A DNA stretch of 64,000 bases. Source: Nitrospirota bacterium (GTDB lineage: Bacteria > Nitrospirota > Thermodesulfovibrionia > Thermodesulfovibrionales > JdFR-88). Position numbers and translations under genes: made by a program. The notes below the pieces were generated by a model. The model did not search any database, had not been told where the DNA came from, and saw only the letters and a program-made list of their open reading frames with translations. Shown here piece by piece: positions 7,867 through 16,518 of the stretch; position 1 is the stretch's first letter, and every line of letters starts with the position of its first letter. The DNA lies in NCBI GenBank assembly GCA_021789555.1, contig JAJYJK010000004.1, positions 53,813 through 117,812 on the forward strand, read 5' to 3'.

Positions 7867-9605
7867 TTGACGACCTTGAGCCTTCTTTTCTTCTCCTGCC
7901 GGGCCTCCTGCTCCTCGAAGAGCATGTGGTCAATAGGGGCGCCGGCGGGCACCATCGGGTAGACCTTCTCCTTCCAGTCAACTACAAAATCCATGAACAC
8001 CGTCTTTTTGATCTTGAAGAGCCCTTCCCTGAGGACGTCCTCCACCTCGGAGGGTTTTGTGGCCTTCAGGCCCGCGGCCCCGTAAGCCTCGGCTACCTTC
8101 ACGAAGTCCGGCACGACGTCCAGGCTGGTGTGGGAGTAGCGCTCTCCGTAGAAAAGCTCCTGCCACTGTCTCACCATCCCCAGATATCCGTTATTGAGTA
8201 TGACCACCTTTACCGGCAGCCGGTTCAGGACGGCGGTTGCAAGCTCCTGTATGTTCATCTGGATGCTGCCGTCCCCTGCGATATCAATAACGAGCTTTTC
8301 GGGAAAGGCCAGTTGGACGCCTATGGCCGCGGGGAAGCCGAAACCCATCGTCCCCAGGCCGCCCGAGGATATGAACGTGCGGGGCTTGTCGTACTTGTAG
8401 AATTGGGCGGCCCACATCTGGTTCTGTCCGACTTCGGTGGTGATTATGGCCTCGCCCTTCGTAAGCTCGTATATCTTCTCCACGACCGCCTGGGGTTTGA
8501 TGACCTCATCGCTCGGGGTATAAGTGAGGGGCCTCTCCCTTTTCCAGGCGTCAATCTGCTTAAGCCACGCCTTCCTTATCTGCGCCCACTGCGTCTTGGC
8601 CTCGGTCTTTATCGTCTTGTTGAGGGCGGTCAGGACCTTCCTGACGTCGCCCACAATGGGTATGTCCACCCTCACGTTTTTCCGTATCGAGGTGGGGTCT
8701 ATGTCTATGTGGATGATGCTTGCGTTCGGGGCGAAGGAATCGGTCTTTCCGGTCACCCGGTCATCGAACCTCATGCCGAGGGCGATGAGGAGGTCCGAGT
8801 CCTGGATGGACTTGTTCGCGTAATAGGTGCCGTGCATCCCCGGCATCCCCAGCGACAGCCTGTTTGTCTCCGGGAAGCAGCCGATGCCCATGAGGGTCGT
8901 CGTAACCGGTATCTGGGTAAGCTCGGCCAGCTCCCGCAGCTCCTTGTGGGCCCCCGATATTATCACGCCGCCGCCGGCGACGATCACGGGCTTTTTTGAT
9001 TTCTCTATCAGGTGCGCGGCCTGGGTGATCATCCATTTGTTGCCCTCGTACCTCGGCTTGTAGCCCTCGAGGTGGACTTTTTCCGGCCAGACGAAATCCG
9101 TCTTGCCGGCGGTCACGTCTTTGGGCAGATCGATCAGCACCGGACCCGGCCTGCCGCTCATGGCGATATGGAAGGCCTCCTTGATGACGACGGCAAGGTC
9201 TTTTACGTCCTTGACGAGGTAATTGTGCTTGGTGCAGGGCCTGGTGATGCCCACGATATCGGCCTCCTGGAAGGCGTCATTGCCGATGAGCATCGTCGGC
9301 ACCTGGCCCGTTATCACCACAAGGGGCACGGAATCCATGCTGGCCGTGGCGATGCCGGTGACGGTGTTGGTGGCCCCGGGGCCTGAAGTCACAAGGACAA
9401 CGCCGGGTTTGCCGGTGGCGCGCGCGTATCCGTCCGCCGCGTGCACCGCCCCCTGCTCATGCCTCGTGAGTATGAGTTTTATGTCCTTGTCGTCATAGAG
9501 GAAGTCGAAGATGTTCAGCACGACCCCGCCCGGATAGCCGAAGATGTGCTTCACACCCTCCTTTTTCAGGCTCTCTATCAATATCTCTGAACCGGTAAGC
9601 TTCAT
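7863..9605 (-). CDS. ilvB: Acetolactate synthase, large (catalytic) subunit
   Basis: A 580-residue thiamine-diphosphate enzyme that condenses pyruvate with pyruvate or 2-oxobutyrate, the first common step of valine, leucine and isoleucine synthesis. The catalytic Glu is Glu50 in [20 protein letters not shown]. The ThDP/Mg motif is GDGS at residues 444-447 with the paired Asn of LNNGYLGM about 27 residues later. The TPP_N, central and TPP_C domains are all present. The ATG at 9605 has AAGGA seven bases upstream. It is followed by ilvN; ilvD lies just upstream on the same strand, but a 291-base spacer with hairpins separates them. No leader peptide or T-box was recognised. Confidence 0.96.
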   Translation of the reverse strand: MKLTGSEILIESLKKEGVKHIFGYPGGVVLNIFDFLYDDKDIKLILTRHEQGAVHAADGYARATGKPGVVLVTSGPGATNTVTGIATASMDSVPLVVITGQVPTMLIGNDAFQEADIVGITRPCTKHNYLVKDVKDLAVVIKEAFHIAMSGRPGPVLIDLPKDVTAGKTDFVWPEKVHLEGYKPRYEGNKWMITQAAHLIEKSKKPVIVAGGGVIISGAHKELRELAELTQIPVTTTLMGIGCFPETNRLSLGMPGMHGTYYANKSIQDSDLLIALGMRFDDRVTGKTDSFAPNASIIHIDIDPTSIRKNVRVDIPIVGDVRKVLTALNKTIKTEAKTQWAQIRKAWLKQIDAWKRERPLTYTPSDEVIKPQAVVEKIYELTKGEAIITTEVGQNQMWAAQFYKYDKPRTFISSGGLGTMGFGFPAAIGVQLAFPEKLVIDIAGDGSIQMNIQELATAVLNRLPVKVVILNNGYLGMVRQWQELFYGERYSHTSLDVVPDFVKVAEAYGAAGLKATKPSEVEDVLREGLFKIKKTVFMDFVVDWKEKVYPMVPAGAPIDHMLFEEQEARQEKKRRLKVVK

Positions 9606-9896
9606 ATCCCAATCCTTTTAAAATAGAAAGAAATGTGTCTGTTATTTTAACACAAGCAGACGGGCATTAACAAAATAAGGGGGCCTTGGATTCCCATCCC
9701 GCCCGCCCTTTTTTATTTGGGGCTTCGCCCCAAACCCCGAATAGAAAAAACTATCCGGGCAGAAGGCGGAGGGGACACTGGCGAAGCGCAGCGTCCGGGG
9801 GACCAGTCCCGAAGGGGACCGGTCCCGAAAGGCGAGTTTCGCAGATGCAGCGGAGCGAGACAGAGGTTTTCCCGCCATCGATCCCGGCGGTATATT
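9606..9896. repeat. Spacer with two hairpin-repeat families
   Basis: The spacer between ilvD and ilvB carries a GGGG-loop-CCCC hairpin at 9716-9734 (tttggggc/gccccaaa) next to a T-rich run, in the opposite orientation to the copy at 44201-44221. Further right are two adjacent dyads, GGGACCAGTCCC at 9799-9810 and GGGACCGGTCCC at 9815-9826. The 12-mer recurs inside hflX. The T-run followed by the hairpin could terminate ilvD transcription on the minus strand. No gene is seen. Confidence 0.5.
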
Positions 9897-11558
9897 CTAT
9901 CCCTCCTCCATGATAGCGCCCTTGGCGGCGGAGCTGACAGAGGCGCTGTAGCGGGCCAGCCAGCCCTTGCTCACTTTGGGTTTCGGCCTCTTCCATCCCG
10001 CGAGCCTGGCTTCAATCTCCTTATCGGTCAGTCCGATGTTAATCTTCCTGCCGGGTATGTCTATGGATATGATGTCGCCGTCTTTAACGGCCGCGATCGC
10101 CCCTCCCTCCATCGCCTCTGGAGAGACATGGCCGATGCAGGGCCCCCTGGTGCCGCCAGAAAACCTGCCGTCGGTAATCAGGGCGACCGAATCGGAAAGC
10201 CCCATCCCGGCTATCGCCGAGGTGGGCGAGAGCATCTCGCGCATCCCCGGGCCGCCCTTGGGGCCTTCATAGCGGATGACGACGACGACGCCGGGCTTGA
10301 TCTCCCCGCCCATTATCGCCTTCATCGCCTTCTCCTCGGAATCAAACACACGGGCTTTGCCCTTAAACCGCCTCATCTTCGGGCTGACGGCGGACTGTTT
10401 CACGACGGCCCCCCAGGGCGCGATATTGCCCGTGAGGACGGCTATCCCGCCTTCCTTGTGGTAGGGGCGCTCAGCCGGCCTTATCACTTCCTCATCCATG
10501 ATTTCAGCGGCCTCCGCGATATCGAAGACCTTGCGGCCGCTTACGGTGATGTGGTCGGCCAGGAGTTTTTTGAGGTCCTTCATCACGGCGGGTATGCCGC
10601 CCGCCCAGTGAAGGTCCTCCAGATAGTGCGCGCCGCCTGGCAGCATGTCGGCTATGTGCGGGGTCTTCCTGGAGAGCCGGTCGAAAGATTCAAGCGTCAG
10701 CTCCAGGCCCGCCTCGTGCGCGATTGCGGGCAGATGGAGGCAGGTATTGGTGGAGCCACCGAGGGCCAGGTCCACCACTATTGCGTTTTCAAGAGATTTT
10801 CCCGTGACAATTTTGGAGGGCGTCACGCCCTTTTTCACCAGTTCCACAACGCGCCTGCCGCTTTCGAAGGCTATCCTCTTTTTCTCCGCACTGACGGCAA
10901 GGGCCGTGGCGCAATAGGGAAGGCTCATGCCCATGGCCTCGGTAAGGCAGGCCATCGTGTTCGCCGTGTACATCCCCTGGCAGGAACCCGCGCCGGGGCA
11001 GGCGCAGAGTTCAAGCTCCTCCACCTCGCGGTCGCTTATGAGCCCCTTTTTGTATTTGCCAACCGCCTCGAACGTGTCGTTTACAAGCGACAGGCGCTTC
11101 CCCCTTAAACGGCCGGAGAGCATCGGGCCCGCAGTGACAACGACCGTGGGCACGTTCACCCGCAGCGCGCCCATGAGCATCCCGGGGGTGATCTTGTCGC
11201 AGTTCGTCAGCAGCACCAGGCCGTCTAATTTGTGGGCCTGCATTACGGTTTCCACCATGTCGGCGATCAGCTCGCGGGAGGGCAGCGAGTACTGCATGCC
11301 GCTGTGGCCCATCGCTATGCCGTCGCAGATGCCCGGAAGCCCGAAGAAAAACGGATACCCGCCGCCGGAGTGGACGCCTTTCTCGATGAACCGCTCCAGG
11401 TCCCTCATGCCGATATGGCCGGGTATGATATCGGTAAAACTGGTTGCGACCCCTATGAAGGGCTTGTCCATCTCGGATTTCGGTATCCCGGTGGCATAAA
11501 GAAGGGCCCTGTGAGGGACCCGCTCTATGCCTTTCTTGATCATTCCTGAACGTGCCAT
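9897..11558 (-). CDS. ilvD: Dihydroxy-acid dehydratase
   Basis: A 553-residue iron-sulfur dehydratase that converts 2,3-dihydroxy acids to 2-oxo acids in valine/isoleucine synthesis. Diagnostic blocks are [77 protein letters not shown], and [19 protein letters not shown]. The first cluster-binding position reads DIIPGH rather than EITPCN, so one of the three classical Fe-S cysteines is missing, as I recall for some archaeal-type IlvD. The length is normal. It is on the same strand as ilvBN and begins with a clear ATG. Confidence 0.95.
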   Translation of the reverse strand: MARSGMIKKGIERVPHRALLYATGIPKSEMDKPFIGVATSFTDIIPGHIGMRDLERFIEKGVHSGGGYPFFFGLPGICDGIAMGHSGMQYSLPSRELIADMVETVMQAHKLDGLVLLTNCDKITPGMLMGALRVNVPTVVVTAGPMLSGRLRGKRLSLVNDTFEAVGKYKKGLISDREVEELELCACPGAGSCQGMYTANTMACLTEAMGMSLPYCATALAVSAEKKRIAFESGRRVVELVKKGVTPSKIVTGKSLENAIVVDLALGGSTNTCLHLPAIAHEAGLELTLESFDRLSRKTPHIADMLPGGAHYLEDLHWAGGIPAVMKDLKKLLADHITVSGRKVFDIAEAAEIMDEEVIRPAERPYHKEGGIAVLTGNIAPWGAVVKQSAVSPKMRRFKGKARVFDSEEKAMKAIMGGEIKPGVVVVIRYEGPKGGPGMREMLSPTSAIAGMGLSDSVALITDGRFSGGTRGPCIGHVSPEAMEGGAIAAVKDGDIISIDIPGRKINIGLTDKEIEARLAGWKRPKPKVSKGWLARYSASVSSAAKGAIMEEG

Positions 11559-11621
11559 TTTTTAGAAAAAAACATCCTTCCTCTCTGAAATTGAATAACT
11601 AAACTGCGGTACGGAAACGGC

Positions 11622-11852
11622 TTAGTTGGTCGAGTGGTCTTTCTTATACCTTATAATGAGTTCCTCCATGCGGTCCTTCTTAAGGAGTTTCAATTTCTGG
11701 ATGCGCTTCTTCTCGATCTCTTCTTCCGTGCTCAGGTAATGCTTGCCGGCCAGATCGGCCGCCTGGCTGTCCAGAAGTCTGTGCTCTGCCGCAAGCTTCT
11801 TGAACTCATCGCTTTCCTTCGTAAGGATCTCCACAATTTGCTCGTCTTTCAT
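11622..11852 (-). CDS. DUF465 (YdcH-like) small protein
   Basis: A 76-residue highly charged, helical protein of the DUF465/YdcH type. Typical features are ESDEFKKLAAEHRLLDSQ, then a KHYLSTEEEIEKKRIQKLKL stretch and LLKKDRMEELI. The function of the family is not established. GGAGGAGC lies just upstream of the ATG, a strong ribosome binding site. It sits between hemY and ilvD on the same strand. Confidence 0.8.
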   Translation of the reverse strand: MKDEQIVEILTKESDEFKKLAAEHRLLDSQAADLAGKHYLSTEEEIEKKRIQKLKLLKKDRMEELIIRYKKDHSTN

Positions 11853-11906
11853 CCGCGCTCCTCCTTTACAAAAAAATTAACATATGAATCCCCGAAAAGA
11901 CAAGGG

Positions 11907-13289
11907 TCAGAGCTTCATGTTTATATTTTGGGCCAGGGCAAAGGAATTGTCGATACAGTCATTGAGCGAAATCCCCCGGAAGGCGTTTCCGGTCATGAAA
12001 AGGCCCCGGTGGGCCGCCAGCGCCCCGTCCATCTTTTCGAGCCTTTGGGCGTGGCCCAGGGGATACTGCGGAATGGCCCTTTCATGACGAAAAATCCTTA
12101 CAAAATCGGGTGTTGCCCTGAGGCCGAGCATCCCCTGCAGCTCACCCGACACCAGGGAGAGGAGTCTCTCGTCATCGAGCATCGCAAGCCCCGAAGCCCT
12201 GGCCCCCCCGACCATCACCCTTAAAAGGACATGCCCCTCGGGGGCGCGCTCCGGGAAGATGCTGGAGTCGTAGAGCACCCCCAGTATCTTCCTGCCCTCC
12301 TTGAACGGCACCAGAAACCCGAAGGCGTCCACGGGAAAAGAGTGTTTAAGTTTTTCCCTCCTGAACCCGAGGCTCACGACCGAGACGGCGGGATACTCTA
12401 TGTCCCCGACGACTCTTGAGAGGTCCTTATCGAAATCTTTCAGTATCCTGGCGGCCTCATAGGCCGGGCAGGCAAGGACGACGGCTTCGGCAAGGACGGC
12501 CTCTTTGCCTTCGATATGGAGCCGGTAGCCGCTTGCGCCTTCGAGCCTTTCAATCCCCGCTACCCTGCAGCCCGTCTTCAGCCTCTCGCCCAGAATGGCC
12601 TTCAGCGCAAGAATGAGCTCTTCCATCCCACCCGAAAAGGAAGATAAAACGCCTCCCGGGCCGGCCCCGACCGGCCCCTTGCCGGCCTTTTTGGCCTCCC
12701 GGCCAAGGCTTATCATCGCCCTGACGAGACTGCCGTACTTTCGCTCCATGGCCTTTATCTTCGGGAAACAGCTCTCGACGCTCATCTTCTCCGGGTCCCC
12801 GGCGAATACGCCCGAGGCCATGGGGTCTATCAGGTTTTCGTAGGCCCGCCTGCCCAGGCGTCTTGTTGCGAAACCGGCAAGCGTCTCGTCGTTTTTATTG
12901 GCGGGGATGAAGGGCTCAAGCGCGATGCGAAGTTTGCCGAGGGGGGAGAGCACATCTGATATCAGGAAGGCCGCCGGGCTCTCCGGCAGGAGCCTCGGCC
13001 TTGCTTTCAGGTAAATGAACCTCTTCCTGGCCGCGTCGGCGCTCCGCTGCACTTTTAGCCCCAGGTTGTCCGCCACCTGAAGCGTGCGGGGCCTGTTGTC
13101 GAGAAACCCGTTTACGCCCCATTCGCAGATATATCCTTCGGCCTTTTCCGTCCTGATCTTTCCGCCGGGACGGTCTTCGGCCTCAAGGACAATCGGGTCG
13201 GCGGCGCCCGCCCCCCCTTCCCCGAGCAGGAAATGGGCAAGGCAGAGCCCGGAGATGCCGCCGCCCACAATGGCTATCTTCACCTTCAC
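11907..13289 (-). CDS. hemY: Protoporphyrinogen oxidase (HemY/HemG type, FAD-dependent)
   Basis: A 460-residue flavoprotein of the oxygen-dependent protoporphyrinogen/coproporphyrinogen oxidase family. The N-terminal FAD-binding signature is IAIVGGGISGLCLAHFL, followed by VLEAEDRPGGKIRTE. The C-terminus has the second FAD-contact block GNAFRGISLNDCIDNSFALA. It sits directly downstream of hemH and hemE and probably catalyses the aromatisation step before or at ferrochelation. Whether it uses protoporphyrinogen or coproporphyrinogen cannot be told by eye. The gap to hemH is 25 bases, consistent with one operon. Confidence 0.92.
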   Translation of the reverse strand: MKVKIAIVGGGISGLCLAHFLLGEGGAGAADPIVLEAEDRPGGKIRTEKAEGYICEWGVNGFLDNRPRTLQVADNLGLKVQRSADAARKRFIYLKARPRLLPESPAAFLISDVLSPLGKLRIALEPFIPANKNDETLAGFATRRLGRRAYENLIDPMASGVFAGDPEKMSVESCFPKIKAMERKYGSLVRAMISLGREAKKAGKGPVGAGPGGVLSSFSGGMEELILALKAILGERLKTGCRVAGIERLEGASGYRLHIEGKEAVLAEAVVLACPAYEAARILKDFDKDLSRVVGDIEYPAVSVVSLGFRREKLKHSFPVDAFGFLVPFKEGRKILGVLYDSSIFPERAPEGHVLLRVMVGGARASGLAMLDDERLLSLVSGELQGMLGLRATPDFVRIFRHERAIPQYPLGHAQRLEKMDGALAAHRGLFMTGNAFRGISLNDCIDNSFALAQNINMKL

Positions 13290-13314
13290 TCTGTCCGCTC
13301 CGAATCTCTCGCCT

Positions 13315-14271
13315 TTACCAGGAGAGCTCCTTTACCTTGTCCAAAACCATCTCCCTAAACGCCTGAATCAGCAATGGGTGGGTATTCAGGGCGGGGGCGC
13401 GCTTGAGCTCGATGCCCAGAGCCCCCGCAAGCCTTTTATATAATATATCAATCTCGTAGAGCGTCTCAATGTGGTCGGAAACAAAACTGATCGGCACCGC
13501 GAGGACCTTTTTTATCCCGCGTCCGGCAAGCGTTCGGAGCATCTCGTCCGTATAGGGGGCCAGCCATTTTACCGGCCCGGTGCGGGACTGGTAACTAAGG
13601 GCGTGCTCAACCGGGGGCATCCGTTTAAGGACGGCATTTATCGTGCAGCGGATGTGCCCAACGTAGGGGTCGCCGGTTTCGACTATCTTCATGGGAAGGC
13701 CGTGCGCGCTGAAAAGGACGAAGACGTTATGGTCATCCCCTCCGCCGAAAAGTGAAATCCCTTTTTTGATCGTCTCCGCCAGGGCCTCTATATAGAGCGG
13801 CTGTTCGCACCACTGCTCAATGGCCCCGACGCGAATGCCGAGCCTCGCGGCCTCCTCGTTCAAGCGATGGAGCGACGAGCCGGTGGTGGCGATGGAGTAA
13901 TGGGGATAGAGCGAGAGGGCCATTAACTTTTTGATGCCGTCCTGGTGCATCCTCTCCACCGCTTCCCCTATATATGGACGCCAGTAGCGCATGCCGAAGG
14001 AGACCTTGAATTCGCCGTAAGGTTTCAACGCCTGCCCGAGGGCGGCGCATTGCGCGCCCGTCCATTCATTTAACGGGGACCTGCCGCCTATGAGCGCGTA
14101 TGCCTTCTTCGCCTTTGCCGCCCGCCATGCGGAGATGGCCCAGGCAATCGGCTTCTGGAGCGGGGCGGGCCCCAGTCTGATAATCATCCTGTCCGCGAAG
14201 AGATTGAAGAGGAAGGGCCTCACCGCGCGCAGGCTGTCCGGCCCCCCGAGGTTCAGAAGAATTACGCCTAT
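13315..14271 (-). CDS. hemH: Ferrochelatase, probable ATA start
   Basis: Inserts ferrous iron into the porphyrin ring. The first canonical start (GTG at 14223) gives a 302-residue protein that lacks the conserved N-terminus. Upstream in the same frame the sequence reads GVILLNLGGPDSLRAVRPFL, exactly the ferrochelatase N-terminal block. Between an in-frame TAA and that block there is no ATG, GTG or TTG. The best-placed codon is ATA at 14271-14269, with AAAGG just upstream, giving about 318 residues, a normal length; ATT at 14262 and CTG at 14289 are alternatives. The start lies about ten bases after the hemE stop, so coupling is likely. The active-site region VLFSAHGLPMKIVETGDPY and the conserved Glu near FVSDHIETLYEID are present. 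Confidence 0.88.
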   Translation of the reverse strand: MGVILLNLGGPDSLRAVRPFLFNLFADRMIIRLGPAPLQKPIAWAISAWRAAKAKKAYALIGGRSPLNEWTGAQCAALGQALKPYGEFKVSFGMRYWRPYIGEAVERMHQDGIKKLMALSLYPHYSIATTGSSLHRLNEEAARLGIRVGAIEQWCEQPLYIEALAETIKKGISLFGGGDDHNVFVLFSAHGLPMKIVETGDPYVGHIRCTINAVLKRMPPVEHALSYQSRTGPVKWLAPYTDEMLRTLAGRGIKKVLAVPISFVSDHIETLYEIDILYKRLAGALGIELKRAPALNTHPLLIQAFREMVLDKVKELSW

Positions 14272-14281
14272 AGGGCCTTTC

Positions 14282-15322
14282 TCACTCAGGGCGGCCGGCC
14301 GCTTTCCCGCTTAGCTCGTGCACGATATCAACCAGCGCCTTCGCGTTTTCGACCGGGATTTCGGGCAGGATGCCGTGGCCCAGATTGAAGATATGCCCCC
14401 TTGCGGGCCCCGCTTTCTCCAGTATCTCCCGCACCTTCGGCCTGAGGCCTTCAGGGGGCAGCAGGAGGGCGCACGGGTCCAGGTTTCCCTGCACCACGAA
14501 CTTTTTGCCGAGTTTTTTTACCGCGTCACCCATATCAATACGCCAATCAATGCCTATGGCCCCTGCGCCGGAGGCCTTTATCTCTTTCAAGAGCCCCGCG
14601 CAGCCGTTTACAAAATAGATAATCGGCGCACCATCATCTTTAAGCTCCTTTATTATCTGTTTCACATACGGCAGGGCGTATGCGCGGTAGTCGTCCGGGG
14701 AGAGCACGCCCGCCCATGTATCGAAGAGCTGGACGGCATCGGCCCCCGCCTTTATCTGCGCCCTCAGATAGGCCGTCACCGTGTCGGTTATCTTGGTCAT
14801 GAGCCCGCCGAAGAGGCCGTGGTTCTGGTACATAATCCTCTTTGTGCTGAGGAAATTCTTCGAGCCCCCGCCCTCTATCATGTATGTGGCGAGGGTGAAG
14901 GGCGCGCCGGAGAAACCTATCAGCGGCACTTTAAGCCCCGATTTGAGGATTTTTACGGTCTCCAGCACAAACGGCAGGTCGTCTTCCGGGACCGGCACGG
15001 AAAGCCGCTCCAGAAGCGCCCTGGTCCTGATGGGCTCGGCCAGCGAGGGCCCGTGCTTCTCGGAAAAGGCGAGCTTCATCCCCATCGCCTCGACCGGTAT
15101 GAGGATATCGGAAAACAATATGGCCGCGTCCACGCCCAAGATGTCCACGGGCTGGAACGTGACCTTGGCCGCCAGCTCCGGGGTCTTGCACAGGGTAAGG
15201 AAATCAACACTCTCCCTCACCTGCCTGTACTCGCGCAGGTACCTGCCCGCCTGACGCATAATCCAGACAGGCGTGTAAGGGGCCTCTTCGCCCCTGAGGA
15301 CCTTAAGAAAGATATCGTTCAT
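14282..15322 (-). CDS. hemE: Uroporphyrinogen decarboxylase
   Basis: A 346-residue enzyme that decarboxylates uroporphyrinogen III to coproporphyrinogen III. Both family signatures are visible: PVWIMRQAGRYLREYR near the N-terminus and GFSGAPFTLATYMIEGGGSK in the middle. The conserved Asp of the substrate pocket is in AAILFSDILIP. I chose the ATG at 15322, which has GGAGG seven bases upstream, over the TTG one codon earlier. It is followed by hemH and hemY and preceded by a radical SAM gene, forming a heme cluster. Confidence 0.96.
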   Translation of the reverse strand: MNDIFLKVLRGEEAPYTPVWIMRQAGRYLREYRQVRESVDFLTLCKTPELAAKVTFQPVDILGVDAAILFSDILIPVEAMGMKLAFSEKHGPSLAEPIRTRALLERLSVPVPEDDLPFVLETVKILKSGLKVPLIGFSGAPFTLATYMIEGGGSKNFLSTKRIMYQNHGLFGGLMTKITDTVTAYLRAQIKAGADAVQLFDTWAGVLSPDDYRAYALPYVKQIIKELKDDGAPIIYFVNGCAGLLKEIKASGAGAIGIDWRIDMGDAVKKLGKKFVVQGNLDPCALLLPPEGLRPKVREILEKAGPARGHIFNLGHGILPEIPVENAKALVDIVHELSGKAAGRPE

Positions 15323-15420
15323 CAAAAATCCTCCGCCTGAGGTTTTACCTTTACCTTTTATTTTTATGCTTTACTTTTACTTTTTACTTTTGTGCTAAGA
15401 AAAAAAACGGGCCGGGACAA

Positions 15421-16509
15421 TTATCCTTTATTGCCCTGTCCGATCACGCGCTTTTTCATTTTAAGGGGCACATGGCCGCAGAAGGGCTCCTCCTCCAGGT
15501 AATCGCCCGTGAGCGAATAGGCCCTGGCCCTGCACCCTCCGCAGACGTTTATGTATTCGCAGGAGCCGCATTTGCCCTTGTAGCCCTTGAAATCCCGCAG
15601 CTCGCGGAAAAGCTCCGAGTCCTCCCAGATGTCCTTGAACGGGCGCTCCATGACGTTGCCGGCCGGCTTCGGGAAATAGCTGCACGGAAGGACGTTGCCG
15701 TCAACGTCTATTAGGCATATGAGCTGCCCCGCTATGCATCCCTTCGCCCCCCCGGTGGAGAATTTCAGCGTCCTTCGCTCGAATTTCGACTTCTCATCGC
15801 GCGACCTCTGGAGCACGACCCTGTAGTAATGGGGGGCGCAGGTGGGGCGCACGAGCATATCTTTTTCGTCCTTCTCCATCCGGTAGTGCCAGTCGAGTAT
15901 CTCCTCGTAGTCCTCCTTGGAGATAAGCTCGTTCATTATCTCCTCGCCCCTTCCCGTGGGGACTATCATGAACATGTACCAGGCCGTGGCCCCGAGGTCC
16001 TTTGCGAGCCGGTAGACCCTGGGTATCTCCTCCTGGTTCCGCTTGGTGAAGGAGGAGTTTATTATGAACTCCATCCCGTGCTTGCGGAAGAGCCCGGCGG
16101 CAGTCGTGATGCCGCGGAAGGCCCCCTTTACCGACCTGAAATTATCGTGCACTTCCTCCGTGGAGCCATCAAGGCTCAGCGAGACGATCCTGATCCCGGA
16201 GGCCTTTATCTTTTCGCATATCCCGTCGGTCACAAGCATGCCGTTTGTGGCAAGGCACATCCTGAGCCCGAGCCCCGTGCCGTGTCCGGCTATTTCAAAT
16301 ACGTCGTCCCTCAAGAGGGGCTCGCCGCCCGACAGCACTATCACGGGTTTCGCATAGGAGGCGATATCGTCCAGTATCCTGAATGCCTCGCCGGTCGGGA
16401 AGTCCGGATGGCCCTTGACTTCCAGCTCCGAGGAGGAGCGGCAGTGGACGCACCTCAGATTGCATCTCCTGGTTATCTCCCAGGCTATCCATTTAGGGGC
16501 AAATTCCAT
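15421..16509 (-). CDS. Radical SAM/SPASM protein, heme-synthesis (NirJ/AhbC/AhbD-like) family
   Basis: A 362-residue radical SAM protein. The 4Fe-4S signature CNLRCVHC is at about residues 16-23, with VLSGGEPLL and LATNGML as SAM-binding blocks. The C-terminal SPASM region has [21 protein letters not shown], [13 protein letters not shown] and a final Cys near FCGH. The start [20 protein letters not shown] is typical of AhbC/AhbD/NirJ-type enzymes that modify siroheme-derived tetrapyrroles. It lies nine bases after hflX and just before hemE. Because hemE, hemH and hemY are also present, a role in an alternative or oxygen-independent heme step is likely but unproven. The family also includes peptide-modifying enzymes, so the substrate is inferred from context only. 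Confidence 0.8.
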   Translation of the reverse strand: MEFAPKWIAWEITRRCNLRCVHCRSSSELEVKGHPDFPTGEAFRILDDIASYAKPVIVLSGGEPLLRDDVFEIAGHGTGLGLRMCLATNGMLVTDGICEKIKASGIRIVSLSLDGSTEEVHDNFRSVKGAFRGITTAAGLFRKHGMEFIINSSFTKRNQEEIPRVYRLAKDLGATAWYMFMIVPTGRGEEIMNELISKEDYEEILDWHYRMEKDEKDMLVRPTCAPHYYRVVLQRSRDEKSKFERRTLKFSTGGAKGCIAGQLICLIDVDGNVLPCSYFPKPAGNVMERPFKDIWEDSELFRELRDFKGYKGKCGSCEYINVCGGCRARAYSLTGDYLEEEPFCGHVPLKMKKRVIGQGNKG

Positions 16510-16518
16510 TTCGCCTTA

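Noticed and set aside
7815-8999. 394-residue plus-strand frame antisense to ilvB
   Set aside because: Shadow of the ilvB coding strand with no domain; the minus strand has all ThDP motifs.
9717-11108. 463-residue plus-strand frame antisense to ilvD
   Set aside because: It mirrors ilvD in a GC-rich genome, has no recognisable domain, and its opposite strand has clear IlvD motifs.
14318-15340. 340-residue plus-strand frame antisense to hemE
   Set aside because: It mirrors hemE, is rich in His/Arg/Pro as expected for a shadow, and shows no ribosome site.
15341-15395. T-rich repeats (tttac-type) as a possible regulatory array
   Set aside because: Simple low-complexity sequence between hemE and the radical SAM gene, with no regular unit or dyad.
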